Shown here: piece after piece, positions 19,707 to 31,663 of the stretch
How positions within the stretch are numbered: the stretch's first letter is position 1
How the letters are laid out: every line of letters begins with the position of its first letter
Source of the DNA: an uncultured bacterium
Lineage (GTDB): Bacteria; Patescibacteriota; Gracilibacteria; Absconditabacterales; Absconditicoccaceae
DNA: 64,000 bases
Assembly (NCBI GenBank): GCA_947169045.1
Contig: CAMVOC010000007.1
Span: 1 to 64,000 of the forward strand
Direction of reading: 5' to 3'
Position numbers and translations under genes: made by a program
Notes under the pieces: generated by a model
The model's input: only the letters and a program-made list of their open reading frames with translations
What the model was told of the DNA's origin: nothing
The model's database searches: none

Positions 19707-20150
19707 TTATTTTCATTTATCATTCAATCCTTTTTCTATATTGCTCAAATATTTCAATATTTCCTTTTTATACTTTTCTTCTGATTTTTCTTTCTTTTTA
19801 AATTCCTTGTTTATAAATTTATTATAAATTTTTATATTTTCCTTTTTTTCTTCAAGTGCTACTGCTATATTAACTCAAACAATTAATAGAAAAAAAACAA
19901 ATCACGATTTCCACCAAAAATGATCTAATACAGTCATAGCTCATAAAATTCCTAAAGCTATCGGAATATTTAAAGATAAATAATCATGTTCAGATTCCTT
20001 TAAAAGGATTAATTCATCTAATGTTTTATTCTTTAAATCTTTCTCATAAACTGGCTTTCTTTTATATAAATTTCGATGTTTATATATAAAATCTCGCACT
20101 TTATCTAAAATATAGAACCATAGCTTTTTCATAACAGAATAAATAAACAT
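19707..20150 (-). CDS. membrane protein upstream of the PHP-AAA gene, 147 aa
   Basis: Two membrane segments (about 60-80 and 83-100), a basic N-terminal part and a Lys/Glu-rich coiled C-terminus. It precedes the PHP-AAA gene by 24 nt on the same strand, so they are likely one operon. The promoter ends only about 10 nt before ATG 20150, so MKKLWF (ATG 20132) may be the true start. Unknown family; plausible membrane partner of the ATPase. Confidence 0.6.
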
Positions 20151-20160
20151 ATAAATACTT

Positions 20161-20188
20161 ATTTATACATTTCCTACAACTTTTGTCA
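20161..20188 (-). promoter_or_regulatory. promoter of the PHP-AAA operon
   Basis: TTGACA (20188-20183), 16-bp spacer, TATAAA (20166-20161) on the minus strand. It sits in a short divergent region shared with the BcgI-like R-M genes, where TATAAT at 20232-20237 is the likely plus-strand -10. Confidence 0.65.
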
Positions 20189-20246
20189 AGTATAATTAAT
20201 TTATCTGTCTCGTTTTTCTCTTCCAATTTTTTATAATATTTATATC

Positions 20247-22181
20247 ATGTTTGTAAATATTTTTATTGACACACAAAAAGATAAAATGGCTATCAATGAA
20301 AGACACTCAGAAAGACTAGTCGAACAGAAAATGTGATTTGATTTAGGTAGTAATGAATTTTGATGGGTATTCGCACAGTGAGAACATGCAAATGCAAGAA
20401 TAGACAGCGCTCTTACAAATGCATGATGAAAACCAGATTTGTGTGAGATTAACGATTATACAAAATGATGAAAATGAAAAGCAAAGCCAGAATATATAAT
20501 AACATTTAAAGGAAACGATAATACAATAATTGTAGTTGAATGTAAAAGCGATCCTAAAATGCATTGCAGCGTAAATTATAATCAACCAAAAAAATATGCA
20601 GTTGATTGAGTTTTATATTATGCTAAATATTTAAAAGAATATTACAATGTCATAGCTGTAGCTGTTAGTTGAACAAAGACACAATTATTTAGGTCTAGTA
20701 TGTTTTATCGACCAAGATGACAAGAATCATACCAAGAATATACAAATGCACAAAATGTTCTATTATCTGCAAACAACTATTTAGAATTAATAAACGGGAA
20801 AGAACTAAGAGCTACTTATAAATTACAAGATGTAAAGGAACTTGCTATTATGATGCATGAATCTTTGAGAACTGTAAAAATGACTGAAAAATTGAAGCCA
20901 TTATGTATAGCGTGAATACTTATAGCGTTACAAGATAAAAGTTTTAGTAATAGCTATAAAGATATTAAAGATTTTGACACACTTTTATTAAGTTGTGAAT
21001 CAGCTATAGATAGAGTTTTACATGGTTGAGAAATCCCAGAGAAAAAAATAAAAGAAATTAAAACAGCATTTTGACAAATTGATTGAGTAATACAACTAAA
21101 GAAAAAAGATTTAAGTGAAGATGGTTCATTAAGGCACTACATTAATATTCTAGAGATGAATATAAAGCCAATGATGTGTCATATATGAAATACAATTGAT
21201 GCATTATGAGTTTTTTATCATGAGTTTATTACTTATTCTTCTTGAGATTGAAATACCTTATGAATTGTTCTAACACCTCAACACCTTACAGAATTTATGG
21301 CTGAGCTAATCAACATAAAAAAAGATGATAAAGTACTTGATATTTGCTGTGGCTCATGAGCATTCCTAGTAACTGCTATGGGAATAATGTTTAAAAATGC
21401 AACACCTAATGAAATAGAATATATTAGAAAAAACAATCTTTACTGAATAGAACAGGATTCTGATATTCATACTTTAGCCTTAGCTAACATGATAGTTAGA
21501 CAAGATGGGAAGTCAAACATTATCCATTGAGATTGTTTTGATAAAGAGGCTTATTCAAAATTACAGGACTTAACTGACACTAATTGAAAAAGAATATCAA
21601 TCAATAAGTGACTTCTTAATCCTCCATATTCTCAAAAAGATCATACTGAACTTGAATTTTTAGAACAAGAATTAATGCTTGTAGCACCTGGATGAGAAGT
21701 TGCAATAGTATGTCCAATGTCTTGTGCAATAGGAACAAAATTTAAAGAAGAAAGAAGAAGACTTATGGAGAAGCACACTCTTAAAGCAGTATTTTCGATG
21801 CCCGATGATATTTTTTATTGAAATAAAGCCTCTACAAATGTTTGTGTAATGGTACGAAAAGCTCATGAACCTCATGATTCAGAAGTCCCTACGTTTTTCT
21901 GATATTATAAAGATGATGGTTTCGTAAAGAAAAAGAAATTATGAAGAATAGATTACTATGATAAGTGGGAGTGAATAAAAAAAGAATGGATAAATTTTTA
22001 CAAAAAATGAGATGTAAAGGACTGATTAACAGCTAAAGCTTGCGTTACATGCAGTGATGAATGGTTATGTGAAGCATATATGGAAACGGACTATTCTCAA
22101 TTATCCGAAAAAGACTTTCAAAATACGGTTAATAACTATCTATCATATTTAGTTAAGAAATGAGATATTTATGAAAATTAA
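20247..22181 (+). CDS. fused restriction nuclease - N6-adenine methylase (BcgI-like type IIB/IIG RM subunit)
   Basis: 644 aa with 33 UGA and only about 11 GGN glycine codons. The N-terminal 180 aa hold a nuclease-type core, ARIDSAL..KPDL then TIIVVECKSD (about 95-102). After a helical linker comes the gamma-class methylase: VLDICCGSGAFLVTAM (about 363) and LLNPPYSQ (about 455). A fused nuclease-methylase followed by an S subunit is the BcgI arrangement, in which one complex both methylates and cuts on both sides of a bipartite site. ATG 20247 is near the promoter; ATG 20286 (MAINERHSE) is an alternative start. Confidence 0.82.
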
Positions 22182-23139
22182 TACAATAAACCGAAAATAT
22201 TTCTCTTTGGGTGAATTATTTGGATACTCAACATCTAATGATGATTATTTATCATCTTATAACAATTGAGATGTTGAATATGTTTCTTCTAGTGCTGAAA
22301 ATAATGGAGTTTCGAGCATGATTGATGCTATTCCTTCTCAAAAATGAAACACACTTACAATTGCTAGAAATTGAAGTGTTTGAACTACATTTTATCATAA
22401 AAATTCATATTGTGCATCATCTGATGATATAAGAATACTTACACCAAAATTTAATATGAGCTCTTATATATGATTATTTTTATCCACAATTATAAATAAA
22501 GAATCTTTTAGATTTAGTTATGGCAGGAAATTAACAAAAGATAAAGTACTTAATATGAAAATTAAGCTTCCAGCAGATGAATCTTGAGATCCAGACCGAG
22601 ATTATATGGAAAATTATATTAAATCATTACATCATAAACCAATTACAACAAAAATTAAATCATGAAAATATGAATTAAATATTTGAGAATGGAAAGAATT
22701 TAGAATTTGAGATATTTTTACACAAGATAGATGAAAAGAATCAGCTCCAAACCAAAATTTAGATTGAGAGACTCCAATTGTAAATGAAACAGATAATAAT
22801 AATTGAATAACAAGGAATGTTGAGCCAACAAAAATATTCAAATGAAATGCTATAACTATTTCTATTAATGTATGATATAATGTTTTTTATCAACCATATG
22901 ATTTTTGTGCTTCTGTAAATATAGCTATACTAAAGTCAAAATATCTAAATAAATATAATTGATTATTTATTGTTTCGTTAATTAAACATAACAATAAAAG
23001 ATATAGTTATTGATATAAAACGAGCAAAGATAAAATAAATGATATGATTATAAAACTTCCTGTTGATAAGAATTGAAACCCAGACCGAGAATTTATGGAA
23101 AATTATATAAAAAATTTACCATATTGAGATAGAATCTAA
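22171..23139 (+). CDS. specificity subunit of the BcgI-like R-M system
   Basis: 322 aa, ATG overlapping the methylase stop by 11 nt (translational coupling). Two target-recognition halves: each has a motif like NTLTIARNGSVG or AITISINVGYN, ends with a YGRKLTKDKV or YGYKTSKDKI box, and closes with LP-D-GDPDRDYMENYIK or its second copy. This duplicated layout is typical of type IIB S subunits. It supplies DNA recognition to the fused nuclease-methylase. Confidence 0.85.
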
Positions 23140-23147
23140 TCAATTTC

Positions 23148-23178
23148 AAAAAAAGCTACCCTTTCGGACAGCTTTTTA
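23148..23178 (+). terminator. bidirectional terminator
   Basis: AAAAAGCT and AGCTTTTT enclose a 14-nt loop between the convergent S-subunit and toxin genes. Confidence 0.6.
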
Positions 23179-23568
23179 TATCTGATAATTAAACTTTGAA
23201 TAAATTTCTTTATGATTTTCTTTCAGTAATTTCTGCCACCAAACCGTTTCATTTCATCATTGAATATCCGTTTTGGTATAAAGTAATAAAATCTGAACTT
23301 CTTTTTTGTCTTCATCTACATAAACTATAATTCTGTTTCATGAAGTTTTGGGAGATTCGTTGGATCATGCTATCTTAAATTCATATTTAGCTATATAACA
23401 ATTATTTGATTTATGAATTCTTTCAGCTTTTGAAGTTTTGATAAACATATCAATACGAGTTAGCATTTCATTAATCGCTTTCATCGTTTTGTCCCAAGTA
23501 TTTTTATACCTTTTGCTAAAAGGTTTTATGAAGTGTCTTTCTGCATAAATGGAGTGCAGATATAGCAC
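23176..23568 (-). CDS. RelE/YoeB-like toxin-type protein
   Basis: 130 aa from GTG 23568 to TAA 23176. The segment PFSKRYKNTWDKTMKAI resembles the first helices of RelE-type RNases. GNRIIVYVDEDKKEVQ with LLLYTKTDI and a late NETVWWQ resemble the sheet and C-terminal part. Several glycines are UGA. No antitoxin gene is adjacent. Its first 14 codons overlap, in another frame, the end of the truncated SDR gene, so a shorter form starting at an internal ATG is possible. Confidence 0.55.
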
Positions 23569-23912
23569 ATACTCACCACGGCTTTGATATTCAAATCAAT
23601 CATATTCAGAGAATCTTCAAGCGGAATTTCATCACTAGCTCAGAATTTTCCATATCAGGCATTATTCACTAGATATCTGATTCTACACTTAGTTTCAGTC
23701 AGCTTTTTGGAAAATTTGATAATCTCGTCATGAACTGAAAGATCTATCGTATAAGGGACTATTTTATCTCAGTACTGAGTTTTGAGTTCATTTAATTTAT
23801 CTTTACTTCTAGCTAGGACTCGGATTTGATCCAAATCTTTTTCTTGGATAAGGTTATCTACAAAGATTTTTCATAATCCTGAACTAGCTCATGTAACGAT
23901 AGCAATTTTCAT
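23526..23912 (-). pseudogene. truncated short-chain dehydrogenase (SDR)
   Basis: 128 aa; intact SDRs have about 250. It keeps the NAD(P) loop TGASSGLGK (residues 7-15) and the LVNNAGYG motif, but ends before the YxxxK active site. The frame meets TAA where the toxin gene begins, so the 3' half appears to have been replaced or deleted. Three UGA glycines in the motifs show that the code reassignment predates the loss. Confidence 0.75.
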
Positions 23913-23939
23913 TTTTGGTTTGTGGTTTTGGGGTAAATT

Positions 23940-25385
23940 TTATTTCAATAATCACTTTAAATTCTGAATATGACTTTTAATCTCAACATCAGATTTTTCT
24001 ATATCTTCCAAAATCTCTTTTGGATCTCTTAAAATTTCTTCCTTATTCTTATTAGGATTTTTAGCTGATAAGTCGTAATCTTTAATATCTCATACTTTTA
24101 CAATCCATGAATTTTCTCATAACTCTCTAGAATTATAACAATCAATCATTCATTGCAATTCTTCAAAAGTTATAGGTTTATTTTTCGTGAGTTTACGACC
24201 TAAATCTACTTCATAATAATAGATTTCTTCAGTTGGTTTAGTCTTTTCAAAAAAGATAACATTCGTTTTTACTCATGCGTAAGGTAAGAAAATTCCTGAA
24301 GGTAAACTAACAATCGTATGGAGATTATAATTTTCCAAAAGTTCTCTTTTTACTCACTGAAAAGCATTTGAAGTATTGAACAATACTCATTCTGGAACGA
24401 TTATCGCAGCCCTACCTCATGATTTCAGTTTTTTCATGAAATGCTCGAGGAATAATATTTCAGTAGCATTAGATTTTATCGGAAAGTTAGCCTGAATTTC
24501 TTCTTTTTCTTTACCTCAAAATGGAGGATTTGCAAGAATAATATTGAATCAATCCTTTTCTTGAAAGTCTCTAATATTATCAATCAATGTATTTTTCTTA
24601 TTAATATTTGGATTTTCTACTCCATGAAGAATCATATTCATCACTCCCATAATGTAAGCAATAGGAGTTTTTTCATTTCACCATAAAGCATCATGATTCA
24701 ACCAATTTAAATCAGCCGTAGTTTTAGCTTTTTGACGGAGATGATTATAAGCTTCAATTAAGAATCCACAAGAACCAGCAGCTCAATCGTAAATAGTTTC
24801 TCAGATTTTTGGATCTATACATTCTACCATAGCTTTAATAACTGCTCTTGGGGTATAAAATTCTCCACTATTTCATCAATCATTTCCCATTCATTGAAGT
24901 AAATCTTCATAAACTTTTGAAAGTTCAAAAAGGTCTTCACTGGATTGGAAATTCATTCAATCAATAATATCAATTACTTCTCTCAAAGTATTTCAGTTTT
25001 CTATTCTATTTGAAATAAAGTGAAATATCTCTCAAATTTTATATTTCATACTATGATAATCTGTAGAATTATCACGGAATTTATCGAGATATGGAAAGAG
25101 TTTTAGATTTACAAATTCTTTCAAATCATCTCAAACCATAGCAGATAATCTATCAATTTTTCCATTTTTCTTTGGCGCTGCCCAAGTAGACCATTCATAT
25201 TCTGGAGAAATTAATTTATGATAAGTTTTTCAGTTCAAACTAGCTTCTAATTCTTGAGCTTTTTCATAATCATCAAAGAATTTCAGAAAAAGAATCCATG
25301 AAATCTGTTCAGTATATTGCATAGCTCATGAGATTCCGTCATCTCTACGGAGAATGTCTGTAATACGATTAATTTCTGCTTTCAT
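23940..25385 (-). CDS. hsdM: type I restriction-modification methylase
   Basis: 481 aa with many UGA glycines. The N-terminal HsdM helical domain (GAMQYTEQISWILFLKFFDD) is followed by GEFYTPRAVIKAMV, the AdoMet motif DGAAGSCGFL (about 198) and the catalytic ANPPFGGKE (about 285). It methylates adenine within the site recognised by HsdS. Last intact R-M gene of the operon R - PIN - S - unknown - M. Confidence 0.92.
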
Positions 25386-25395
25386 TAAATAATAA

Positions 25396-26091
25396 TTATT
25401 TACTTAAAACACGATCATCTATTTTATCTAAGAATTTATAGATAATAGGGATATATTTTTCAAAATCTAATCTATCAATTACTTCATACATAACATATTT
25501 TTTATCTTGTTCATTTATTCAAGGGTATAATAATCAGATAATTATATCTATATAAGCCTTTTTTAATTCAATTAAATTATCTGATAAATATTCATTAAAT
25601 AATTCTCTTTCTTTTTTTAGTTTATCTCTTTTATTTTCTCACTTATTGTCTATATAATCATCAATACATTCTTTAAAAGAATCTCCATAAGCATCTAATT
25701 TTATTTTTCATTTGTTAATTACATCTACAAAATCTCAATTCTTCATATAATTTTCCAAATGAAAATTAATAGGGCTATTTGAATCATTCATCATTTTTTC
25801 AAGAGTTTCAACTGATAATTCTCAATTATCTAAATCTTTATCTTCAATTCCAAGTAATATTTTTCATTCATCACTTTTTATTCAGCCATTAACTGACTGT
25901 AATTCTTGCATAAACTCTTTAAAATATTCAAATATATCTGAATATAAACTTATCATTCTTGGATTATCTTCCTTTTCTTCCTGTTTCTTTTTTTCTTCTC
26001 TCTTTTTTTCAAACCCTTTATAAACTTTTTCAACACATAATTGAATAAAAGTCTGTATAAATGTTTGAAAAATTAAATTCTCATCTGCCAT
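25396..26091 (-). CDS. unknown protein between hsdS and hsdM, 231 aa
   Basis: ATG 26091 overlaps the hsdS stop (TAATG), and the stop is 10 nt before hsdM, so it is an integral operon member. Mostly helical and highly charged, with a Lys/Glu-rich stretch (KGFEKKREEKKKQEEKED) near residues 30-47. No membrane segment and no recognised motif. The larger upstream ATG (26109) would start inside hsdS. Its fixed place in an R-M operon suggests an accessory role. Confidence 0.6.
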
Positions 26092-27302
26092 TACTCTACT
26101 AATTCTCATTTAAAAGCTTTATCTAATACACTCTTTTTCAATTCTTCCAAGTTATCAAGTTGAGATTGATATTTTAACTTTAACTCTTTCACTTCTTGAG
26201 AGACTTGGTCTAAATGTTCAACGATTTTTTCTTGCTCTGAAAGTGGTGGAACTGGAATAGTGACTGTTTTTATATTTTCAAGATGCAAGTTTGGAACTCC
26301 TGCTCATTTTAAACTTTTATCAAATTGTCTTTTACAAATCGGACTGTTAACTATTCTGTGTAAAAATCTTGGTGTAATTATTTTCTGATTTGGTCTTAAA
26401 ACAGCAAGAGTTACATAAATATCAAAAATTCTATCATCTTCAACGATCGCAGCAACTCAAGTTGTTCAGTTTTTAGCTAACAAAACATCATCTTTTTGTG
26501 GTGCTATTCTTGCATATAACTCTTCATGTAAACTTTGTGGAATATGCTTTATTCATCATTCTCGATCTATATATTCTTTTGTTACATCTTTTGAAGAAAT
26601 GAAAGGAATTCACTCTTTTTCTCCACAATATGTAGGAGTTTGGTGTGTTCAATCTGTAATTTTTTGTAAACAAACATCTTGTAAAGTCTTCATCCCCCAA
26701 TTTCCATGAAAAGCTTGATTCAAAGCTGACTTCCAAAGTTCGTCCGTATTATCCAAGTTCTTCTGAATTTCTGATTTAGTCTGGTCAAGTTCAGCAAAAA
26801 TCTGGTCAAGTTTAGCGACTATGGCTTTTTGAGTTTCAAGCGGTGGAAGTGGAATTTCTATATTTTGTAATCTTGATATTGCTAATTTTGGCATTGCGAC
26901 TGCTCTTGAAGCTAATCAAGCCTGATTTCCAAAAGATTTTGAATTTGTAAAATATAAAATATATCTATTATCTATTTCATATTTTCAATTATATACTAAT
27001 CTTACAGCATTTTCTGTTAAATTTGCTCAATTCAATTCAGCTGGAATTATTCAAGTTTTTCAAATCGTTCAGGCAATGCTTACATATAAATCTTTATCTG
27101 TTATAATATATTTTGATATTTGCTCATAAATCTCCTTTGTAATATATTTCACAGTTGAAATATCTACTGTTCAATTATCTCAAAAATCGGAAACTCTAAT
27201 ATATGGATATTCCGTTTTTTTATCTTGAACAAAATTTCATTTTGGTAATCTCTTTCATGATTTTATATTTGCTATTTCTCAAAGTTTTACTGTTGGTCGC
27301 AT
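26091..27302 (-). CDS. hsdS: type I restriction-modification specificity subunit
   Basis: 403 aa with two target-recognition domains. Each is followed by a conserved helix: IEIPLPPLETQKAIVAKLDQ (about 136-155) and the second copy VTIPVPPLSEQEKIVEHLDQ (about 343-362). The C-terminus, LDKAFKGELVE, is complete only when TGA is read as Gly. It gives site specificity to HsdM/HsdR. The start overlaps the stop of the PIN gene (TAATG). Confidence 0.92.
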
Positions 27303-29179
27303 TATTTTTCCTTTCTCTTGTTAAAAATCTCTTGTGTTTTCTTATTCACAAACCTAGTTACGGTTTTGTTATATAAATTTTCAAATGTTTTCTTAACTGG
27401 TTTTACAAAATTAATTCATAATAAAGATGCTGTTGTAAAAACAATAGTTATTTGCTGTGAATATTTTCAAAGAAAATCAAAAATTCATAACTTTGACAAT
27501 ATATAACATACTAAAATTACTACTATTAATATTGATAGTTTTACTGTCCGAAGTAAAAAATTCGCCTTTTTCTTTGCTCCTATTTCTATATTTTCTTTTG
27601 CTACTGATATTTGAGATTCAGCATCTTCTTGTTTCTTTTTTATTGTCTGATTTGCTAGATATAGTCATTCAATTTTTCTTTTTGCACTATTTTTCTCTCA
27701 ATGAATTTTTTGAATAGATTCTTCTGACAAAATTTTTGAAAAATCTAAATTTCATGTTTTTTCAACTTCTTTTTCTAACTCCAATAAACTAGATTTTGTA
27801 CTCTCCATGGCCAATAAAGCAGCACAATCTTCATGTGATATTTCTTTTGACTCAACTTTTCTTCCTAATTCTCACAAAAATGATTCTCGCAAATTATTCG
27901 AAATAACATGTTTTTTCATATTTCAATTTAAAAATTGTCGTATTTCCGATATATTTACAATATTTGGATTTTTTAACCACAAATATGTTGCGATAGATTC
28001 TATGTGTATTATTTCTGGGACTGTTCAATCTTGATGTAATGTTAAATTCCAAGAACTAAAATGATTATCTAATGTTAAAAATATTATTTTAGATTTATCT
28101 ATTGATTTTGAGTAAATTGAATGCAAAGAATATCTCTGTTTTTTTATAAATATTTGCATAAGTACATCGTGCTCAATTATTTTTTGTGACGATTTTTTCT
28201 TGTATTGTGATAATGATTGTGTTTTTTCTGAGAATGAACGGTCTTCACTTAAAGAGTCTTTAGATGTAATATAATTAATTTCAATATCATTTTTTTCCAT
28301 AAAAGATTCAATATTTTCAATAATAATATTAATATCTGACTTTGATTTATTTTTCAGTTTCATATTATAATAAATATGATCAACAGGATAATTACTGAAA
28401 TAATTTTCTGGTTTATAACCATCTAATAGCTTATTTAACTCATTTAAGGTCAAAGATGACACATACAATTTTGCATTCATTCACTTTAATTTTTCTACAA
28501 TTTCTCTTGTCATAATATTAACAGATTCCTCATGATATCACAAAAGACTTATTATAATATTTGTATCCAAATAGACCTCTAATCCGTTAAAATTATCAAA
28601 TATTCAATCAATATCTCTCTGAACCAATAACTTTGAAAGGAATCATGTATAAAGTAGTCATATAATTTTATTATATTTATCTATATTTTTTCTTTTTGTA
28701 TCAGAAAGATATTTAAAAAATTTATTTAATATATTTTCACTTGACTCTAACTCCAATCACTCATCTACCGAAAAATCTACTTTAGTTATATCAGATTTCA
28801 AAAACATTTCTACAATATCTTTTAAAGATGCCGTAATTCCTAGTTCTTTTAAATCATTTTCTATATCATCAAATCATTCATTTTCATAATTTTTAGTGCT
28901 TTCGATTCTATAATTTTCCCCATTTTCAGTTAATATATATACCTCAAACTCTTTATAGTCTATATATCATTTTTTTCTTAAATTTTTTAATAAACTTTTT
29001 CAAACTTCATATGGTACGTTAATTCAAGTTTCATGCCCCATTTTTTCTAATATTTTCTTCGTATTATTAGTTTTATTGTTAGAAAATAATAAAAGCATAT
29101 CAGAATATATATCCATTATATCTTTTTTTGATTTAGAGAAATGTGACTCTAAGAATGCATATGCTACTTTATAATTCAT
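27302..29179 (-). CDS. membrane-anchored PIN-domain protein in the type I R-M operon
   Basis: 625 aa. An N-terminal winged-helix-like part (FEVYILTENGENYRI, about 75-90) precedes a PIN nuclease core: VYLDTNIIISLLG (about 199-211), an acidic TLNELNKLLDG (about 245), and FLTLDNHFSSW (about 365-378) with the later acidic position. A helical, coiled region follows, and two membrane segments near the C-terminus (about 537-590, ILIVVILVCYI and TIVFTTASLLG). PIN domains are metal-dependent RNases. It lies between hsdR (21 nt) and hsdS (TAATG overlap), an arrangement that recalls PrrC-type guard nucleases in R-M operons, although the fold differs. Confidence 0.72.
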
Positions 29180-29200
29180 CTCTTCACAATATTTTAATTA

Positions 29201-31555
29201 TTAAATCTTAAACAACTCACCTTGTACATCTTTCCACATATCCGTCAAAACTTCTGCTCATCATAGTTCTCTCGTAAAATCCATAATGCTCCATCTATTC
29301 TTTGAGAATAACTTTATCAAATCTCATAATTTTGACTGAACTATCTCTGTACTTCCATGCTCTGCATAATAACGAAGCAAATATTCTACGAAATTTCTCG
29401 CTGTTAAATTCTGGATAGATTCCACCGTTCATTGTCCCAATACATGTTGAGCTCTTTCTTCTTTAGTTTTCATTTCTTCTCCAAATGAAAGGTGTGTCAA
29501 AATATCAAAAAGGTCTGAATCTGGTGCACTAAACATTCTTTTCAAAACTTCAAAATGTTCTTTATCCAATCAAATTTTTTCTAATTCTTTAAGTAAATCT
29601 TCTCTGGTTTTAGGGTCTGACCACAATTCTCTGAGTTGATTTTCATCTGCATAAAGTTCTGGTAATTTTCCTACCAACATTTCCAAATATTCTTTGGAAC
29701 CCATTGGCTTTCCTGTTCAGTCAATATATCTCACATCTACATCTATAATTTTTAGTTCTCTTGCATTATTTAATCTGACCACCAATTTTGGTTTAACTCA
29801 TTCACTCTCATCATCAGTCTTTCAACCACTAGTTTTAGTAGGTTTATTAGTCTGACCATCATCATCGTATCATCATTGACCTTCATCTACTTCTTCATCC
29901 ATGTTTGGTCCATCCCAATCTTCATCATAAAATAATTCTGAAGCTCAAGTAAAGTCTATAATCGTGAAATAATCTTTTCCATCAAAAACTCTGGTTCATC
30001 TTCCTATAATCTGTTTAAATTCTGTCATACTTGTGATATTACGACAAAGCACGATATTTCTCACATTTCTCGCATCTACTCAAGTAGTTAGCATTTGAGA
30101 AGAAGTTACGATAGTTGGAATCGTTTTATCATTATCTTGGAATCTCTCTAAATACATTCTTCAGATTTCTCATTCATTACTGGTAATTCTGACACAGTAA
30201 TCATTATCTTTCACCTGTTTAAATTCATTGATTGCATCTCTCATTCCTGCCGCATGTTCTTGGTCCACACAGAAAACGATCGTTTTATCATCTTTACGGA
30301 TTTGTTTTAAGATCTCTTGTGCTACTAACTTTCTCCTTTCTGGAACTACGATTTCTCTATCAAAATCTCATAACGAATAAAAATTCTTTTGCACTTCTCC
30401 TCTCACCACTGTAACATCGCTATCGATGACTAATTCATCAAGGTTTGTCCTAATTCTTTTGACTTTATAAGGGGTTAAAAATCCGTCATTGATTCATTCT
30501 TTCAAGGAGTATTCATAAACGGGATTCCCAAAATATCGGTAGGTATTGTTATTATCTTGTCTTTTTGGAGTAGCCGTCATTCATAATTGAACTGCACTAT
30601 TGAAATATTTTAGGATCTCTCATCGGTTTCCATCTTGTTTTGCTCATCATCTATGACATTCATCTATAATAACCAAATCAAAAAAATCTGGATCATATTG
30701 TTTGTAATATTCTGTGAACTGTGTTTCAGCTGTTTCATCTGTGATTTCATCTTCATCACTTCATGAAATAATCGCTTGATATATCGCAAAGAAAACATTT
30801 CCATTGATTGGTACTTGTCATAATGCTTTCTTGATTTCTGTTCCCCTAATCCATTTACAATCTTTCTCAATCGGATTGAAAGTATTGATTGCCTGTTTTA
30901 TCAAGATATTTCTGTCTGCTAAAAAGAGAATACGAGGTCTGCGGTTTGCTCCTTCTTTATTCCATTTCGCTTGAAGTAATTTATATACTATTTGAAATGC
31001 TACATAAGTTTTTCAAGTTCCTGTCGCCATCGTTAGAAGTATTCTTTGCTTTCATTTTGCTATTGCTGATAATACTCTTTGAATAGCTAAATCCTGATAA
31101 TAACGAGGTTTTTTATTACTATCCACATAATAAGGAATACCTAAAATCTGTTGTCTTAATACAGCAGATTCATCAGTATAACGTTCATATAATTCTTCTG
31201 GAGACGGATATTTATCTATATATTTTCACGTTCATTCTTGCATATCCCATTCATAAATTTCATGTCAGTTTGAAGTATATAACCATCTTACTCCTAAACT
31301 TTTTCCATATCATTTTACTTGTTCCAGTCATTCCGTTGGTGGTAAATCTTCTTTTTTCGCTTCAATTATCGCTAAATTCAGTCCATAATCTTTCAATAAG
31401 TAATCAATGAATTTTGGTTTTCATCTTTTCCCTCCTGGTAAAATTCTTCCATCAGTAAAAGAGTATTCTCTTTCAATCTGAGATTCTTTTCGTCCTTGCT
31501 CATGTAGAGCAGGATCTATAAGTTTAACTCTTGTATCAGATTCTGAGTATCACAT
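29201..31555 (-). CDS. hsdR: type I restriction endonuclease motor subunit
   Basis: 784 aa. The N-terminal nuclease has LAIIEAKKEDLPP (about 57-69). The SF2 helicase motor has LTMATGTGKTYVAFQ (about 172-186), VIIDEGHR (about 297), MTATPKR, and IGRGTRVFDGKDYF; most motif glycines are UGA. It translocates and cuts DNA lacking HsdM methylation. A stretch rich in Asp/Gly (near 540-560) is low complexity. ATG 31555 has UGA as codon 2. Confidence 0.92.
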
Positions 31556-31596
31556 ATTTTTTACAATATTAAAATTGGAAGAATATTTACCTATTA

Positions 31597-31624
31597 GTTA
31601 TACATAATCGCTCATAAAAATCAA
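31597..31624 (-). promoter_or_regulatory. promoter of the type I R-M operon
   Basis: TTGATT (31624-31619), 16-bp spacer, TATAAC (31602-31597) on the minus strand, about 40 nt ahead of hsdR. Confidence 0.55.
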
Positions 31625-31663
31625 TTTTTATCGGAAAAAACTTTCAGATTTATTTTATCACTC

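Noticed and set aside
13250-31600. CRISPR array or Cas genes in the defence island
   Set aside because: No regularly spaced short direct repeats and no Cas-like motif were seen.
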